Shown here: positions 32,182 to 40,012 of the stretch, in pieces | Layout of the letters: each line of letters starts with the position of its first letter | Position numbering within the stretch: position 1 is the stretch's first letter | Made by a program: the position numbers and the translations under genes | DNA from: a virus | Strand: one strand, 5' to 3' | Length of the DNA stretch: 56,689 nt | Virus record (IMG/VR): IMGVR_UViG_3300032331_002769 | Span: 1 to 56,689 of that record | Notes under the pieces: model-generated | Seen by the model: the letters and a program-made list of their open reading frames with translations, nothing else | The model's database searches: none | What the model was told of the DNA's origin: nothing

Positions 32182-33008
32182 TGAGTGAACAAAGAGAAGC
32201 TGGAATGATGGCTATAACTGGCGTTCAAGGAGTTGGAAAAACTTACTTGAATCAGCATATAATTTATGACTATTGCCGAGATAAGCCGAGTATTAGAGTT
32301 CGTGGAAGAAAGTGTTTAATTTTTGATACGAATGGGGAATACACAAAAGCACAATTTGATAAAAATGGATTGAAGAATTTTGAAGCCAAAGTTTTAGCTT
32401 TAAAAGACGTTGGTGGCTGGAGTAAAGATCCAAGCGTTGAATGTAGAAGAATTGAAGCAAAATCCTTGTCTATTCAGCAAAAACGTGATGCAATTGAATA
32501 CATAATGCGACATTTTAGAAACGGAATGTTAGTGCTAGAGGACGTTAACACCTATATTTTAAATGTTACCCACATGGAAAAAATTGTTTCTGGATTGGTT
32601 TCTTTAAGACATAGGGCAGTTGACATTTTAATTTCATATCAATCATTACGTCCAGTTGAGCCAAGAATTTGGCAAAATTCACGCTGGATACGAATGCACT
32701 ACCAAGCAGATAACGTAAATGACATTAAGTTAAAAGTAACCAATCCTATTCTTTTTAAAATCGCCCAAAATATTGTAAACACTAGATACTTTGATGGCGA
32801 CAAAAGATTTTACGTTTATATTCACAATTTCTCAAATAAAATTGAGGGAGATTTTACTTTAGACGAATTTAAAAAAGCTTGTAAGCAATATGTAAATGCA
32901 AACAAGAAATACCTCCGAGAATTTAAGGAAATGAATGAATGTACAATGGAAGAAGCAATTGAGGGATTGACTAAACAATACATAAGCCAGTATTATGGGA
33001 ATAAATAA
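32181..33008 (+). CDS. HerA/FtsK-like packaging ATPase
   Basis: 275 residues. Walker A GVQGVGKT at residues 14-21, FDTNGEYTK near 50 (a HerA/FtsK element where the second strand ends), Walker B GMLVLEDVN around 115, and a sensor strand DILISYQSL near 150 with polar Gln, followed by WQNSRWIRMHY. The small size and absence of a nuclease domain match A32/P9-type genome-packaging ATPases of tailless, membrane-containing viruses, not terminases. It should pump DNA into a preformed capsid. It lies between a hypothetical partner and a two-segment membrane protein. Confidence 0.75.
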   Translation: MSEQREAGMMAITGVQGVGKTYLNQHIIYDYCRDKPSIRVRGRKCLIFDTNGEYTKAQFDKNGLKNFEAKVLALKDVGGWSKDPSVECRRIEAKSLSIQQKRDAIEYIMRHFRNGMLVLEDVNTYILNVTHMEKIVSGLVSLRHRAVDILISYQSLRPVEPRIWQNSRWIRMHYQADNVNDIKLKVTNPILFKIAQNIVNTRYFDGDKRFYVYIHNFSNKIEGDFTLDEFKKACKQYVNANKKYLREFKEMNECTMEEAIEGLTKQYISQYYGNK

Positions 33009-33228
33009 CGAATTTTTTTATTTTTATTGCACTTTGAATTTAATTGCAATCTTATTAGGTTTATTGAGAACTGACTTGCAAAGAATAAAAAATGATTTGA
33101 AACATTTTTTTAGGATAAATAGCTGGTTAATTTTTATTGGTTTACTTCTAATTTTCTTTGCAGTATTACCATTAACAATTCCATATTCAATTAAAAATAT
33201 TATCAACAATAAAAGGAACAATTTTTAA
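32995..33228 (+). CDS. Two-segment membrane protein
   Basis: 77 residues, overlapping the ATPase gene by 14 bases. Two hydrophobic segments (FFYFYCTLNLIAILLGLL and WLIFIGLLLIFFAVLPLTI) flank a basic loop (RTDLQRIKNDLKHFF). In membrane-containing phages such small proteins next to the ATPase form the packaging vertex, so that is a reasonable but untested role here. Confidence 0.65.
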   Translation: MGINNEFFYFYCTLNLIAILLGLLRTDLQRIKNDLKHFFRINSWLIFIGLLLIFFAVLPLTIPYSIKNIINNKRNNF

Positions 33229-33247
33229 AATTTTAAAACAAATAAGA

Positions 33248-33721
33248 ATGAAAAAACCAATGAAAATGCAACTTGACAAATGCCCACGTCTGTCATATTT
33301 GAAAAATCGAATTACCCATACTCAAAAAGAAATTGAGGAATTGAATAATTTGATACGTTTATCTGTTGAGGAACTTTCCAAAGACAAAAGTGAATTTGAA
33401 AAATGTGAGATCCGCATTAAAGTATTGAGAGCCAATAAAAACTTACCAACTTGTTATGTTGATTTGGAGAAAACAGAAACCGACTTTAAAAAATGGAAAT
33501 TACATATCCAAAAATTTATGGACGAAGCAAATGTTGACTACGAAGAAGTAATTGCAAAAGCAAGAAAAGAAATCCTTTCAAGTGAGCCAATAAAAAGAAT
33601 CTTTGAAGAATACAAACAGTTTGATTTGGAAAAGAATTTTGAAGCCAAAGTTTCTTTTTACGCAAACTTAAAAACTGAAATGAATAAAGAGCCAGAAGAA
33701 AAGAGTTTGCCAAAAAATTAG
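33248..33721 (+). CDS. Coiled-coil hypothetical protein
   Basis: 157 residues, nearly all helix, charged, with heptad pattern (YLKNRITHTQKEIEELNNLIRL, LSKDKSEFEKCEIRIKVL). No membrane segment. The start follows TTTTAAAATTTTAAAACAAATAAGA. Could be a scaffold or assembly factor for the virion; no family recognised. Confidence 0.65.
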   Translation: MKKPMKMQLDKCPRLSYLKNRITHTQKEIEELNNLIRLSVEELSKDKSEFEKCEIRIKVLRANKNLPTCYVDLEKTETDFKKWKLHIQKFMDEANVDYEEVIAKARKEILSSEPIKRIFEEYKQFDLEKNFEAKVSFYANLKTEMNKEPEEKSLPKN

Positions 33722-33723
33722 CA

Positions 33724-34536
33724 ATGAATTTAATTTTGTTGCTTTGTAAGGACTACAACAAAAACACACATCGTTTTTGCCATTTTTTAAATGAACATTT
33801 GAAAATAAGTGCTAAAATGATTGTTGATAATAATGCAAAAGACTACTCTCAATTATACCCAAACGAAATTATCCAAATTTCTGACGATAAGTGTATTGAG
33901 AGTGGTTTTATCAATAGTTTTTCTGGCTTGACAGATGCTTTAATTAAAAAAAATCCAATTGCATTTGACAAAGCTATTTACTTTCTTTCTGAATTAAATT
34001 TTGACAAGGCATTTATTATTGAGTACGATTGTCTGGTAATGAATCCAAAAATATTCCAGTATTATTTTTGTACTGAATTTGATTTATTAGTTCCTCAACA
34101 TACTCCTAGATTAAATAATTCTTTAGACTGGCATTGGAGAAGCATTGAAAAAAGTATAGATGCTCCTTATTTTTTTTCAATGGTATGTTGTGTAGGAGTT
34201 TCAAAAAAAATGATTGACAAAGTTGTAGAACATAAGCAAAAAATAGGTTCACTTTTTTATGCAGAAGCAATGCTCAACACAATTGCACACCAACAAAATT
34301 TGATAATTAAAATCCCAAAACAATTTTCAAGTATTGTTGCAATGGCAGATTGGAGTGAATCTTATTTTGTAAATTTTCCAAATAATATTTTCCACCCAGT
34401 TAAAGACATTGAAAAACACAATTTTTACAGATTTTTAAAAGTTGTAACCATTAAATATTGCTTATCAGTTCAATGTAGAGTTATTTGTCCTCAACCATAT
34501 CAAAAACAAATGTTTCCTAAATTTTTAAAACGATGA
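33724..34536 (+). CDS. Putative glycosyltransferase
   Basis: 270 residues. N-terminal LILLLCKDYNKN, a central FIIEYDCLVMNP whose E-x-D in EYD could take the place of a DXD metal site in a GT-A fold, and DLLVPQHTPR after it. WHWRSIEK and a Cys-rich strand (YFFSMVCCVGVS) follow. Adjacent to and overlapping a clearer glycosyltransferase, so the pair probably decorates virion or host surface sugars. Family not recognised exactly. Confidence 0.6.
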   Translation: MNLILLLCKDYNKNTHRFCHFLNEHLKISAKMIVDNNAKDYSQLYPNEIIQISDDKCIESGFINSFSGLTDALIKKNPIAFDKAIYFLSELNFDKAFIIEYDCLVMNPKIFQYYFCTEFDLLVPQHTPRLNNSLDWHWRSIEKSIDAPYFFSMVCCVGVSKKMIDKVVEHKQKIGSLFYAEAMLNTIAHQQNLIIKIPKQFSSIVAMADWSESYFVNFPNNIFHPVKDIEKHNFYRFLKVVTIKYCLSVQCRVICPQPYQKQMFPKFLKR

Positions 34537-35447
34537 AATTAACGTCTTTTTTACTTGTGATTAATGAATCCACAACTGACGTATCTAATTTGCTTGACAA
34601 TATAAAGTACGCTGGTAGCCGAGTTCAACTATTAGTTTTTAATAACTTTTGTTACAACACAAAAATAATTAATCAATTGAAAGAGATTGCTAGTATTTGG
34701 ATTGATAATTCAACTCCATTTGTTCAAAATTTTTCAGAATGCGTTAATGAACTTTTAAGACTTGCTAATGGGGAATTTATTTGTGTTGCTAGAGAAGATG
34801 CTTTGATTTGTTCAGATTGGCTTTCTACATTGATAGAAACGCATACCTTAGTGTTAAATTCTGGAGTGATAAGCGTGAATGATTTTAGTACAACGGAGGG
34901 TAATTATCAGTTAACAGTTTTTGATGATATGCACTGGGTTTACAACAAAGATTTCCGAATCAATAATTTTGCTTTTTTCAGAAAAGACTTGATTTATAAA
35001 ATTGGTGGATTTGACACAAAATTGAATGGAGTTTATGCTTTTTGGGATTTTTGTGATCGTGCAATGGCAGTTGGTTTTTACAACTATTTTGTTCCTAAAA
35101 CTTCAATGATTAGAGAAAGCTTATATTTAGACCATTTTACAGAGCCTACACCAAAAGAATTTAAAAACAGAAAAATATCAGATTTTGTTTCAGTTTTTAA
35201 ATTAACTCCAAAAGCGGAATTTAACATTAAAAAATTATCAACTGAATCAAATGGAGTATTTACTTACAACGAAAAGCTAGGTGCTATTATTTTTACTCAA
35301 AAAAATGAAATAAATCTCCAATTCCTTAAAGTTTTAGCTGACAATATTGAAAAATTACAACTTGAAATGAATTTGAGTTGTTCTAGTTACTTTGAAAACA
35401 ATGTTTTAAAAATGAGTTTTGTAGGAATTATTCGTCCGAAAGAATAA
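34533..35447 (+). CDS. GT2-like glycosyltransferase
   Basis: 304 residues. The fold is indicated by strand SFLLVINES, nucleotide-side VQLLVFNN, then NGEFICVAREDALICSDWLSTL (acidic pair near the usual DXD position), and GGFDTKLNGVYAFWDFCDRAM, the G-G-F-D acceptor-site motif of GT2 enzymes. The C-terminal 70 residues are an unassigned beta-rich domain. Start overlaps the previous stop by four bases. Last gene before the terminator that precedes the capsid gene. Likely acts on capsid or spike glycosylation. Confidence 0.75.
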   Translation: MKLTSFLLVINESTTDVSNLLDNIKYAGSRVQLLVFNNFCYNTKIINQLKEIASIWIDNSTPFVQNFSECVNELLRLANGEFICVAREDALICSDWLSTLIETHTLVLNSGVISVNDFSTTEGNYQLTVFDDMHWVYNKDFRINNFAFFRKDLIYKIGGFDTKLNGVYAFWDFCDRAMAVGFYNYFVPKTSMIRESLYLDHFTEPTPKEFKNRKISDFVSVFKLTPKAEFNIKKLSTESNGVFTYNEKLGAIIFTQKNEINLQFLKVLADNIEKLQLEMNLSCSSYFENNVLKMSFVGIIRPKE

Positions 35448-35474
35448 ACTATTTGTTCAGTATTGCACTATTGA

Positions 35475-35501
35475 AACCTTTGATTTATCAAGGGTTTTTT
35501 T
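35475..35501 (+). terminator. Rho-independent terminator after the glycosyltransferase genes
   Basis: Ten-base stem (AACCTTTGAT with ATCAAGGGTT, one G-T pair) and a TT centre, followed by a run of seven T. It closes the operon 30525-35447 and isolates the capsid region. Confidence 0.8.
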
Positions 35502-35532
35502 GTTTTATAAGCTTTTTTGAACAATTAATTCA

Positions 35533-35564
35533 TTGAATCATATTTAATTCTATACTTAAATTTG
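35533..35564 (+). promoter_or_regulatory. Promoter of the small membrane protein and probably the capsid gene
   Basis: TTG (35533-35535), 21 bases, then TAAATTTG (35557-35564), exact for the -7 box. The predicted start is about 30 bases before the ATG at 35604. Confidence 0.6.
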
Positions 35565-35603
35565 AATCTGAAATATTTATTCTATCATTTAAAATTTTAA
35601 AAA

Positions 35604-35705
35604 ATGAAACCAACATTAAACGTAACAGATTTCGCAATCATTTTAGGTTTGTTTATGGTGGGTGCTATCGTACACCAAAAGGTTGTTGCACCACGTCTTA
35701 AATAA
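35604..35705 (+). CDS. Small single-pass membrane protein (33 residues)
   Basis: Begins MKPTLNVTDFAIILGLFMVG with one membrane segment (residues 9-24) and ends VVAPRLK. It has its own good promoter and the leader AAATTTTAAAAA. Directly upstream of the candidate capsid gene, so it may be an abundant virion membrane peptide, like the small membrane-associated proteins of PM2- or PRD1-type phages. Confidence 0.65.
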   Translation: MKPTLNVTDFAIILGLFMVGAIVHQKVVAPRLK

Positions 35706-35951
35706 TTGAGCCTATTTGCATAGAAAAGTCTTTTTTATCAATTTTAGACTTGTGTTGCTACCAACTAAATGTAGGATTTGTAACACCAGCAAACAGAAAA
35801 AATGAAAGTAGGAAACTTCAAATTTCCGTTTTTTTAAACAAGGGTTTTTCTTAAAAAACTTCCGTTGTATTTTGCAGTTTGTGAGGGAATCAAACGCACC
35901 AGAAATGGTTAAAAAAAAAGAAATTTTCCGAAAGGAATAAAACGAAGAAAA
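35706..35951 (+). promoter_or_regulatory. Long structured leader of the candidate major capsid gene
   Basis: 245 bases without a credible gene. Several short hairpins can be drawn: AAGTCT/AGACTT, GGAAA/TTTCC (35811-35827), and GTTTTT/AAAAAAC near 35840-35870. TATTTTGC near 35870 is close to, but not, a TAnnTTTG box. A long leader ahead of the most expressed late gene is a usual place for stability or translation control. Confidence 0.45.
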
Positions 35952-36692
35952 ATGACTTCAAACGAAAAAGAACTTCATAGATTTCTAGGCGTTGCAGAAG
36001 CAATGTCTGGATATGATGGAATGGACTACTTCGATGGCGATGGTATGTCTTATTTTGACGATTTTGATGGTGATGATTTTGACGGCGATGGTATGTCTTT
36101 CGCTTCTGGTTCTCCAGCTCAAAACGTATCTGATCCTTATGTTATCCAATATGATAATACTGGTTTGCCACAAGCAACAGCATATTTATTTGGATACAAT
36201 GCTTATTACCCAGATCCTGCTGGTGGTAATGGTGGCGTTGTTATTACCAACTTACAAGGTGGTACTTCTTACATTGGATTTGTTGCTCAAACCGCTACTA
36301 AACCTTTGAAAATCGGTAAATGGCGTTTTCAATCAGCAAATTTGGCACAGTTAAGCCAAACTTTAACGATTACGCATTATGATGCGAATGGTAAAAGTTA
36401 CAACACGCCATTGAACTTATCAATTATGCGTGATGCTTACCAGTTCCAATCTGACATTTTAGATATTTCTAAAACAGTTATCGTTGATGCAAACACTGTA
36501 ATTTCGTTCCAAATTTTAGCGAACACAGTTATGGTTATTTCGATGTTCCCAGTAGCAGTATTGTCTAGCAAAGCAGTTCTTAATGGAGGTACTTCATTAA
36601 ACACAGCAGTTGCACCAAGATTGTCTGGTAAAAACGTAGCACCAGTTATCATTAACACAAACCAACGTGTTGGTGGAGTTAACAAAGGCTAA
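35952..36692 (+). CDS. Candidate major capsid protein
   Basis: 246 residues. Residues 20-50 are very acidic (repeats of F-D-G-D), ending in MSFASGSPAQ, which looks like a removable propeptide. The rest is a strand-rich domain with hydrophobic, aromatic-spaced segments (SYIGFVAQTATKPLKIGKWRF, QTLTITHYDANG, TVISFQILANTVMVISMFP), consistent with a jelly-roll. No HK97-fold hallmarks. The gene is isolated by a long leader and a strong terminator and has relatively regular, GC-enriched codons for this genome, as highly expressed genes do. It sits next to the packaging ATPase and the membrane-protein genes. Length would allow a single jelly-roll. Another abundant virion protein remains possible. Confidence 0.6.
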   Translation: MTSNEKELHRFLGVAEAMSGYDGMDYFDGDGMSYFDDFDGDDFDGDGMSFASGSPAQNVSDPYVIQYDNTGLPQATAYLFGYNAYYPDPAGGNGGVVITNLQGGTSYIGFVAQTATKPLKIGKWRFQSANLAQLSQTLTITHYDANGKSYNTPLNLSIMRDAYQFQSDILDISKTVIVDANTVISFQILANTVMVISMFPVAVLSSKAVLNGGTSLNTAVAPRLSGKNVAPVIINTNQRVGGVNKG

Positions 36693-36715
36693 TTCAAACC
36701 GAAATCTATAAAAGA

Positions 36716-36747
36716 AAGGCAAGGGCAGAACGCCTTTGCCTTTTTTT
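36716..36747 (+). terminator. Strong rho-independent terminator after the candidate capsid gene
   Basis: Eleven-base stem beginning AAGGCAAGGGC (one G-T pair) with loop AGAAC, followed by a T-run. Only 18 bases separate it from the next ATG, which leaves no room for a promoter there. Confidence 0.9.
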
Positions 36748-36765
36748 CTTTAAAAAAGTTACGAA

Positions 36766-37299
36766 ATGAGAACACCAGAAAGAACGCAGTCTAAGAAACA
36801 AAAAATTACATTGCTTGGTTTAATTGCAAATACTTCTACCGCAAATGCAAGACGATTGCTTAAAAAATACGGAGAGCCAGATGCAACAAGTCATAAAGAT
36901 TTAGAATTTAAACTTTCAAAACTTTATGCAAAAACTGATGATAAGGTGCAACTTGAAAAAGAAATTGCTGAAATCCACCCTCACAAAGAATTTATTTTAC
37001 ATAATTTAGTTGAACTTGCACCAAAGCCAGATATTTCAATTAATGAGGTTGAGCAAAAAATAAAAGCAATGGCTACTAGCGGTTGTCCTTGCGGGAATCC
37101 AAATTGTAGAAAAAATGAAATGTCAAATGCTTGTGGTTGTTCTAATTTTGGAGGAACTTCAAATGCTTGTGGCAGTTGTTCTGGAGCAGATGGTTCTGGA
37201 ACTGAATCAACAACAAAAATTCAATCATTAGACAATGGTTTAATGGTATTGGGTATTGTCGGAATTATTACTATCTTCGCTTTGACTTTAAAAAAATAA
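36766..37299 (+). CDS. Cys-rich tail-anchored virion-block protein
   Basis: 177 residues. The N-terminal 110 are helical and charged. A cluster of Cys/Gly (CPCGNPNCRK, ACGCSNFGG, ACGSCSGADG; about 105-145) is followed by a C-terminal membrane segment (GLMVLGIVGIITIFALTL). The Cys cluster could bind zinc or form disulfides once the virion is in the oxidising outside. Tail-anchored layout matches the rest of the block. No family recognised. Confidence 0.65.
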   Translation: MRTPERTQSKKQKITLLGLIANTSTANARRLLKKYGEPDATSHKDLEFKLSKLYAKTDDKVQLEKEIAEIHPHKEFILHNLVELAPKPDISINEVEQKIKAMATSGCPCGNPNCRKNEMSNACGCSNFGGTSNACGSCSGADGSGTESTTKIQSLDNGLMVLGIVGIITIFALTLKK

Positions 37300-37758
37300 A
37301 TGAAAGCTAAAGTAATATCCGATGCCACCATATTAATTAACAATACAGAGCATAAAAACTTTGTTGAAACAGATAAAATTATTCCTAGAGGAACTATTTT
37401 AGATGGGGAACGAATCAATATAATTGGCAAACGAAAAGGCAAAGAATTTGCTTATCGTTTGTTTCAAGACAAGGACGGAGTATTAATTTATGAAAAAAAC
37501 ATTGAACCAATGGAAGTAAACTTAAATGCCAATGGAGAAGCTGACACAAGAGTTGTCAATTTACCAAGTGTTAAAAACGACACAAGAACTCACGCAATTA
37601 TTTCAGTAGTTGCTGGAGTGTTAGCGTATGGAGTTGCTAAAAAAATGGGAAGTACTGGTAAAAAATCCTTAATTATAGGTGGAGTTTCCGCTTTAGTAGG
37701 TTATGGACTTGCAACCTACATTACTAAAAATCAAAAAATAACCATTTTAAATAAATAA
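37300..37758 (+). CDS. Beta-domain protein with two C-terminal membrane segments
   Basis: 152 residues. An N-terminal SH3-like beta domain (MKAKVISDATILIN, KIIPRGTILDGERIN, KGKEFAYRLFQDKDGVLIY) precedes two hydrophobic helices (AIISVVAGVLAYGVA and SLIIGGVSALVGYGLATYI) separated by KKMGSTGKK. The same plan occurs in the protein at 40009, so they are paralogues or share a fold. Probably a virion membrane protein with its beta domain on the capsid side. Confidence 0.65.
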   Translation: MKAKVISDATILINNTEHKNFVETDKIIPRGTILDGERINIIGKRKGKEFAYRLFQDKDGVLIYEKNIEPMEVNLNANGEADTRVVNLPSVKNDTRTHAIISVVAGVLAYGVAKKMGSTGKKSLIIGGVSALVGYGLATYITKNQKITILNK

Positions 37759-37760
37759 CA

Positions 37761-39023
37761 ATGGGAGAGTATCAAAACTACAATTCAGTTGTTGTCAACC
37801 TTGAACCAACTGAAAACGCACAAACTGGAGTTCGTGTTGCAACATACGACCAAGCTTTTTTAGGGGAAGAATTTTCTGATGCTAAAGGACGTGGGAGAGC
37901 AAGAAGAAAATCCAGAAAATTGTCTAAAATAGCTGATAAGCGTGAAGTAAGAACCGCACGAAGAAAGTTGAAAGGCGATCGACAAGAAGAACGAATTGCT
38001 AGAAGAAAAACTAGAAAAGAACAACGTCAAGAAATCCGTAACGACCAGCAAGATGCTAGAATGGAAAGACGTAACAAACGCAGAGAAGAAAAAGAAAACA
38101 AAGGCGGTGGAAAAGAAGCAGAAAGCGAAGAAGAAGAAGATACTACTCCAAAAGGAGGAAGTACAGATGATGGGCAAGATTCTGGCTCAACTGATTCTGA
38201 TTCTAGCGATAGCCAAGATACCAGCACAAGTGGAGGTGGATATGACGATGATTCGTCCGATGAAGATTCAGATAGTTCTGATACAGAAGAAGATTCAACA
38301 GAAGATGAAGATGATTCTACTGGAGAAGCCGATGAAAGTTTTGCTGGAGATAGTTCCAATTTTGCGTCAGAAATAACTGGTAAACCAAGTGTTCCTAGTG
38401 CAATTCAATCTATTTGTTTCAAAATAGAAATGAATAATGAAATGATAAATCAATTGATGCAACATAAAAAAATGTTGGAAGATAAATCAAAAGATTCTTC
38501 AAAAATCAATGATGCAATTGTTAAAAAATTCAACGAAACACAAGCGTTAGAAGATAAATTGCAGAATTTTTCTGGAGCAAATGGACAAGGCGATCCACAA
38601 AAAGCAAAAGTTGTTAGAATTGCAAAAGCCAAAGCAAGAAAACAAAGAATTGAAAACTTGCCAATTCCTCCAATTATGCTTTATAAACTTTTGAAAAAAG
38701 GAGTTCCTAAAGATAAAATTAAACATTGGTGGGAAGCTAAAGGCAGAAAAGCACACGCACGAAAAATGAATTTTGATGGTGGTACAGATGAATTAGGAAT
38801 AACTGAATCAAATGAGTACAATGATTATGATTTAGGTGCACCAGCATACGATTACGACCAACCTCAAACACAAGTTGTTGACCTTGATAGTCCAAGTTCA
38901 GAACAATTAATGAATTTTTCTGGTGGAACAAGTTCTGATGGTTACTGGAAATCGCTTTTAATTGGTGGTTTAGTTGCTTTTGTTGGAGTTTACTTGGTTA
39001 AAAAATACAAATTACTGAAATAA
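37761..39023 (+). CDS. Virion-block protein with basic, acidic and membrane regions
   Basis: 420 residues. The motif EFSDAKGRGRARRKSRKLSK near residue 37 (FS element, then Lys/Arg) is shared with several neighbours. Residues 45-120 are extremely Arg/Lys/Glu-rich, 125-200 a Ser/Asp/Glu tract, and three sites ESFAGD, NFSGAN and MNFSGG follow. The C-terminal segment SLLIGGLVAFVGVYLV is a membrane anchor. The Arg-rich part could bind DNA inside the particle, with later cleavage at the F-S/D-G sites. Unrecognised as a family. Confidence 0.65.
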   Translation: MGEYQNYNSVVVNLEPTENAQTGVRVATYDQAFLGEEFSDAKGRGRARRKSRKLSKIADKREVRTARRKLKGDRQEERIARRKTRKEQRQEIRNDQQDARMERRNKRREEKENKGGGKEAESEEEEDTTPKGGSTDDGQDSGSTDSDSSDSQDTSTSGGGYDDDSSDEDSDSSDTEEDSTEDEDDSTGEADESFAGDSSNFASEITGKPSVPSAIQSICFKIEMNNEMINQLMQHKKMLEDKSKDSSKINDAIVKKFNETQALEDKLQNFSGANGQGDPQKAKVVRIAKAKARKQRIENLPIPPIMLYKLLKKGVPKDKIKHWWEAKGRKAHARKMNFDGGTDELGITESNEYNDYDLGAPAYDYDQPQTQVVDLDSPSSEQLMNFSGGTSSDGYWKSLLIGGLVAFVGVYLVKKYKLLK

Positions 39024-39295
39024 TGCTTTATCAAACATTTCATTTACAGACAAATCCAAATTCAGAATATCAAAGGCGAGGTGGCGTTTGGTACAAAAGA
39101 GCAATTGGTACAAATGAAGTGTTTGTTCCAGTAGCCGACAAAAATCAATCTTTTATGGAATCTTATTTTTCAAAAAGATATGGTTTTTTGTACCAATACT
39201 CAATGACTGCTAAAATTGGTGCGGTTGCGATTTTATTATTAGGAGTTTATTCATACACCAAATTCAGTAAAAAAAGTGGAGTTTCAAAATTATAA
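39023..39295 (+). CDS. Small membrane protein
   Basis: 90 residues; ATG overlaps the previous stop (TAATG). Polar N-terminal 60 residues with beta pattern (NPNSEYQRRGGVWYKRAIG) and one membrane segment (GAVAILLLGVYSYTKF). Overlaps the next gene by 20 bases. A short VWYKRAIG motif is seen in bacterial 'hypothetical' phage proteins but I cannot name it. Confidence 0.65.
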   Translation: MLYQTFHLQTNPNSEYQRRGGVWYKRAIGTNEVFVPVADKNQSFMESYFSKRYGFLYQYSMTAKIGAVAILLLGVYSYTKFSKKSGVSKL

Positions 39296-39899
39296 TAAGG
39301 CACATCAAAGATTAATGAAACGAATGGGGAATATCGTTGCTAACGATAAATCCTCATTTGTTTCAATGCTTGACAATGCTGGTATTACTGCAACTGAATA
39401 CGATGCACCAGAAATTTTAATTGAAAAATATGTGGACGAATTGCCAGATAACGACCAATTGAAAGTTATGAGTGCATATCTTATTGAAAATAAAGAAGCT
39501 AGTAATTTTTCTGGAAAAGTTGATAACCAACAAGTCTATGATAATTACCATAACATTTACAACTATTGGGATTTTGATTTGTCAGATGAAGTTTCAAACG
39601 CTGGAGGAACAGTTGGTGCAATAGCACAAGGAGTTGGAGCATTAGCAAATGTAGGCAATACCGCACTTCAAGGCAGACAAAAGAGAAAGTATGGTGCGAC
39701 TGATACTGCAATGAAAAAGCAAGAAACCAAAGCCGAATTATTAAAGTCAGTTATTGCTCAAAAGCAAATGAAAGCTGAAAAAGATAAAGCGGAAGCGGAA
39801 GCGAAAGCAAAAAAAACTAAATACTGGATAATTGGAGGTTCGATTATTGGTGGTTTAGCTATTGTTGGAACAATTATTTATTTTGTAAGAAAAAAATAA
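39276..39899 (+). CDS. Tail-anchored virion-block protein, GTG start
   Basis: 207 residues from a GTG within the previous gene; an ATG 13 codons later (39315) is an alternative. NFSGKVDNQQ near residue 76 belongs to the recurrent F-S-G element. A Gly/Ala-rich stretch (GAIAQGVGALANVGNTALQG) and a Lys-rich coiled helix lead to the C-terminal membrane segment (YWIIGGSIIGGLAIVGTIIYF). Its plan and motif make it a virion membrane protein. Gly/Ala-rich helices may insert in lipid too. Confidence 0.65.
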   Translation: MEFQNYNKAHQRLMKRMGNIVANDKSSFVSMLDNAGITATEYDAPEILIEKYVDELPDNDQLKVMSAYLIENKEASNFSGKVDNQQVYDNYHNIYNYWDFDLSDEVSNAGGTVGAIAQGVGALANVGNTALQGRQKRKYGATDTAMKKQETKAELLKSVIAQKQMKAEKDKAEAEAKAKKTKYWIIGGSIIGGLAIVGTIIYFVRKK

Positions 39900-39904
39900 T
39901 TACA

Positions 39905-40012
39905 ATGAAAAAGATTTTATCTGTTATAGCAATTGGAGGTTTGTTATTTGTAATTTACAAGTCATACAATCAAGCCAAAGCGAGTAAAAAAGAAATTAAA
40001 TTAGTACAATGA
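39905..40012 (+). CDS. Small single-pass membrane protein (35 residues)
   Basis: Begins MKKILSVIAIGGLLFVIYKS, then a Lys-rich tail. Five bases after the previous stop, and its stop overlaps the next ATG (ATGA). Fits the run of small virion membrane peptides. Confidence 0.65.
   Translation: MKKILSVIAIGGLLFVIYKSYNQAKASKKEIKLVQ

Noticed and set aside
32181-33008. Zot-type or terminase large-subunit assignment of the ATPase
   Set aside because: FDTNGEY after the second strand and the single short motor domain fit HerA/FtsK better; no nuclease domain or C-terminal membrane segment.
38027-38359. Minus-strand Ser-rich open frame
   Set aside because: Antisense image of the acidic/Ser repeats of the virion protein at 37761; long only because of its codon bias.
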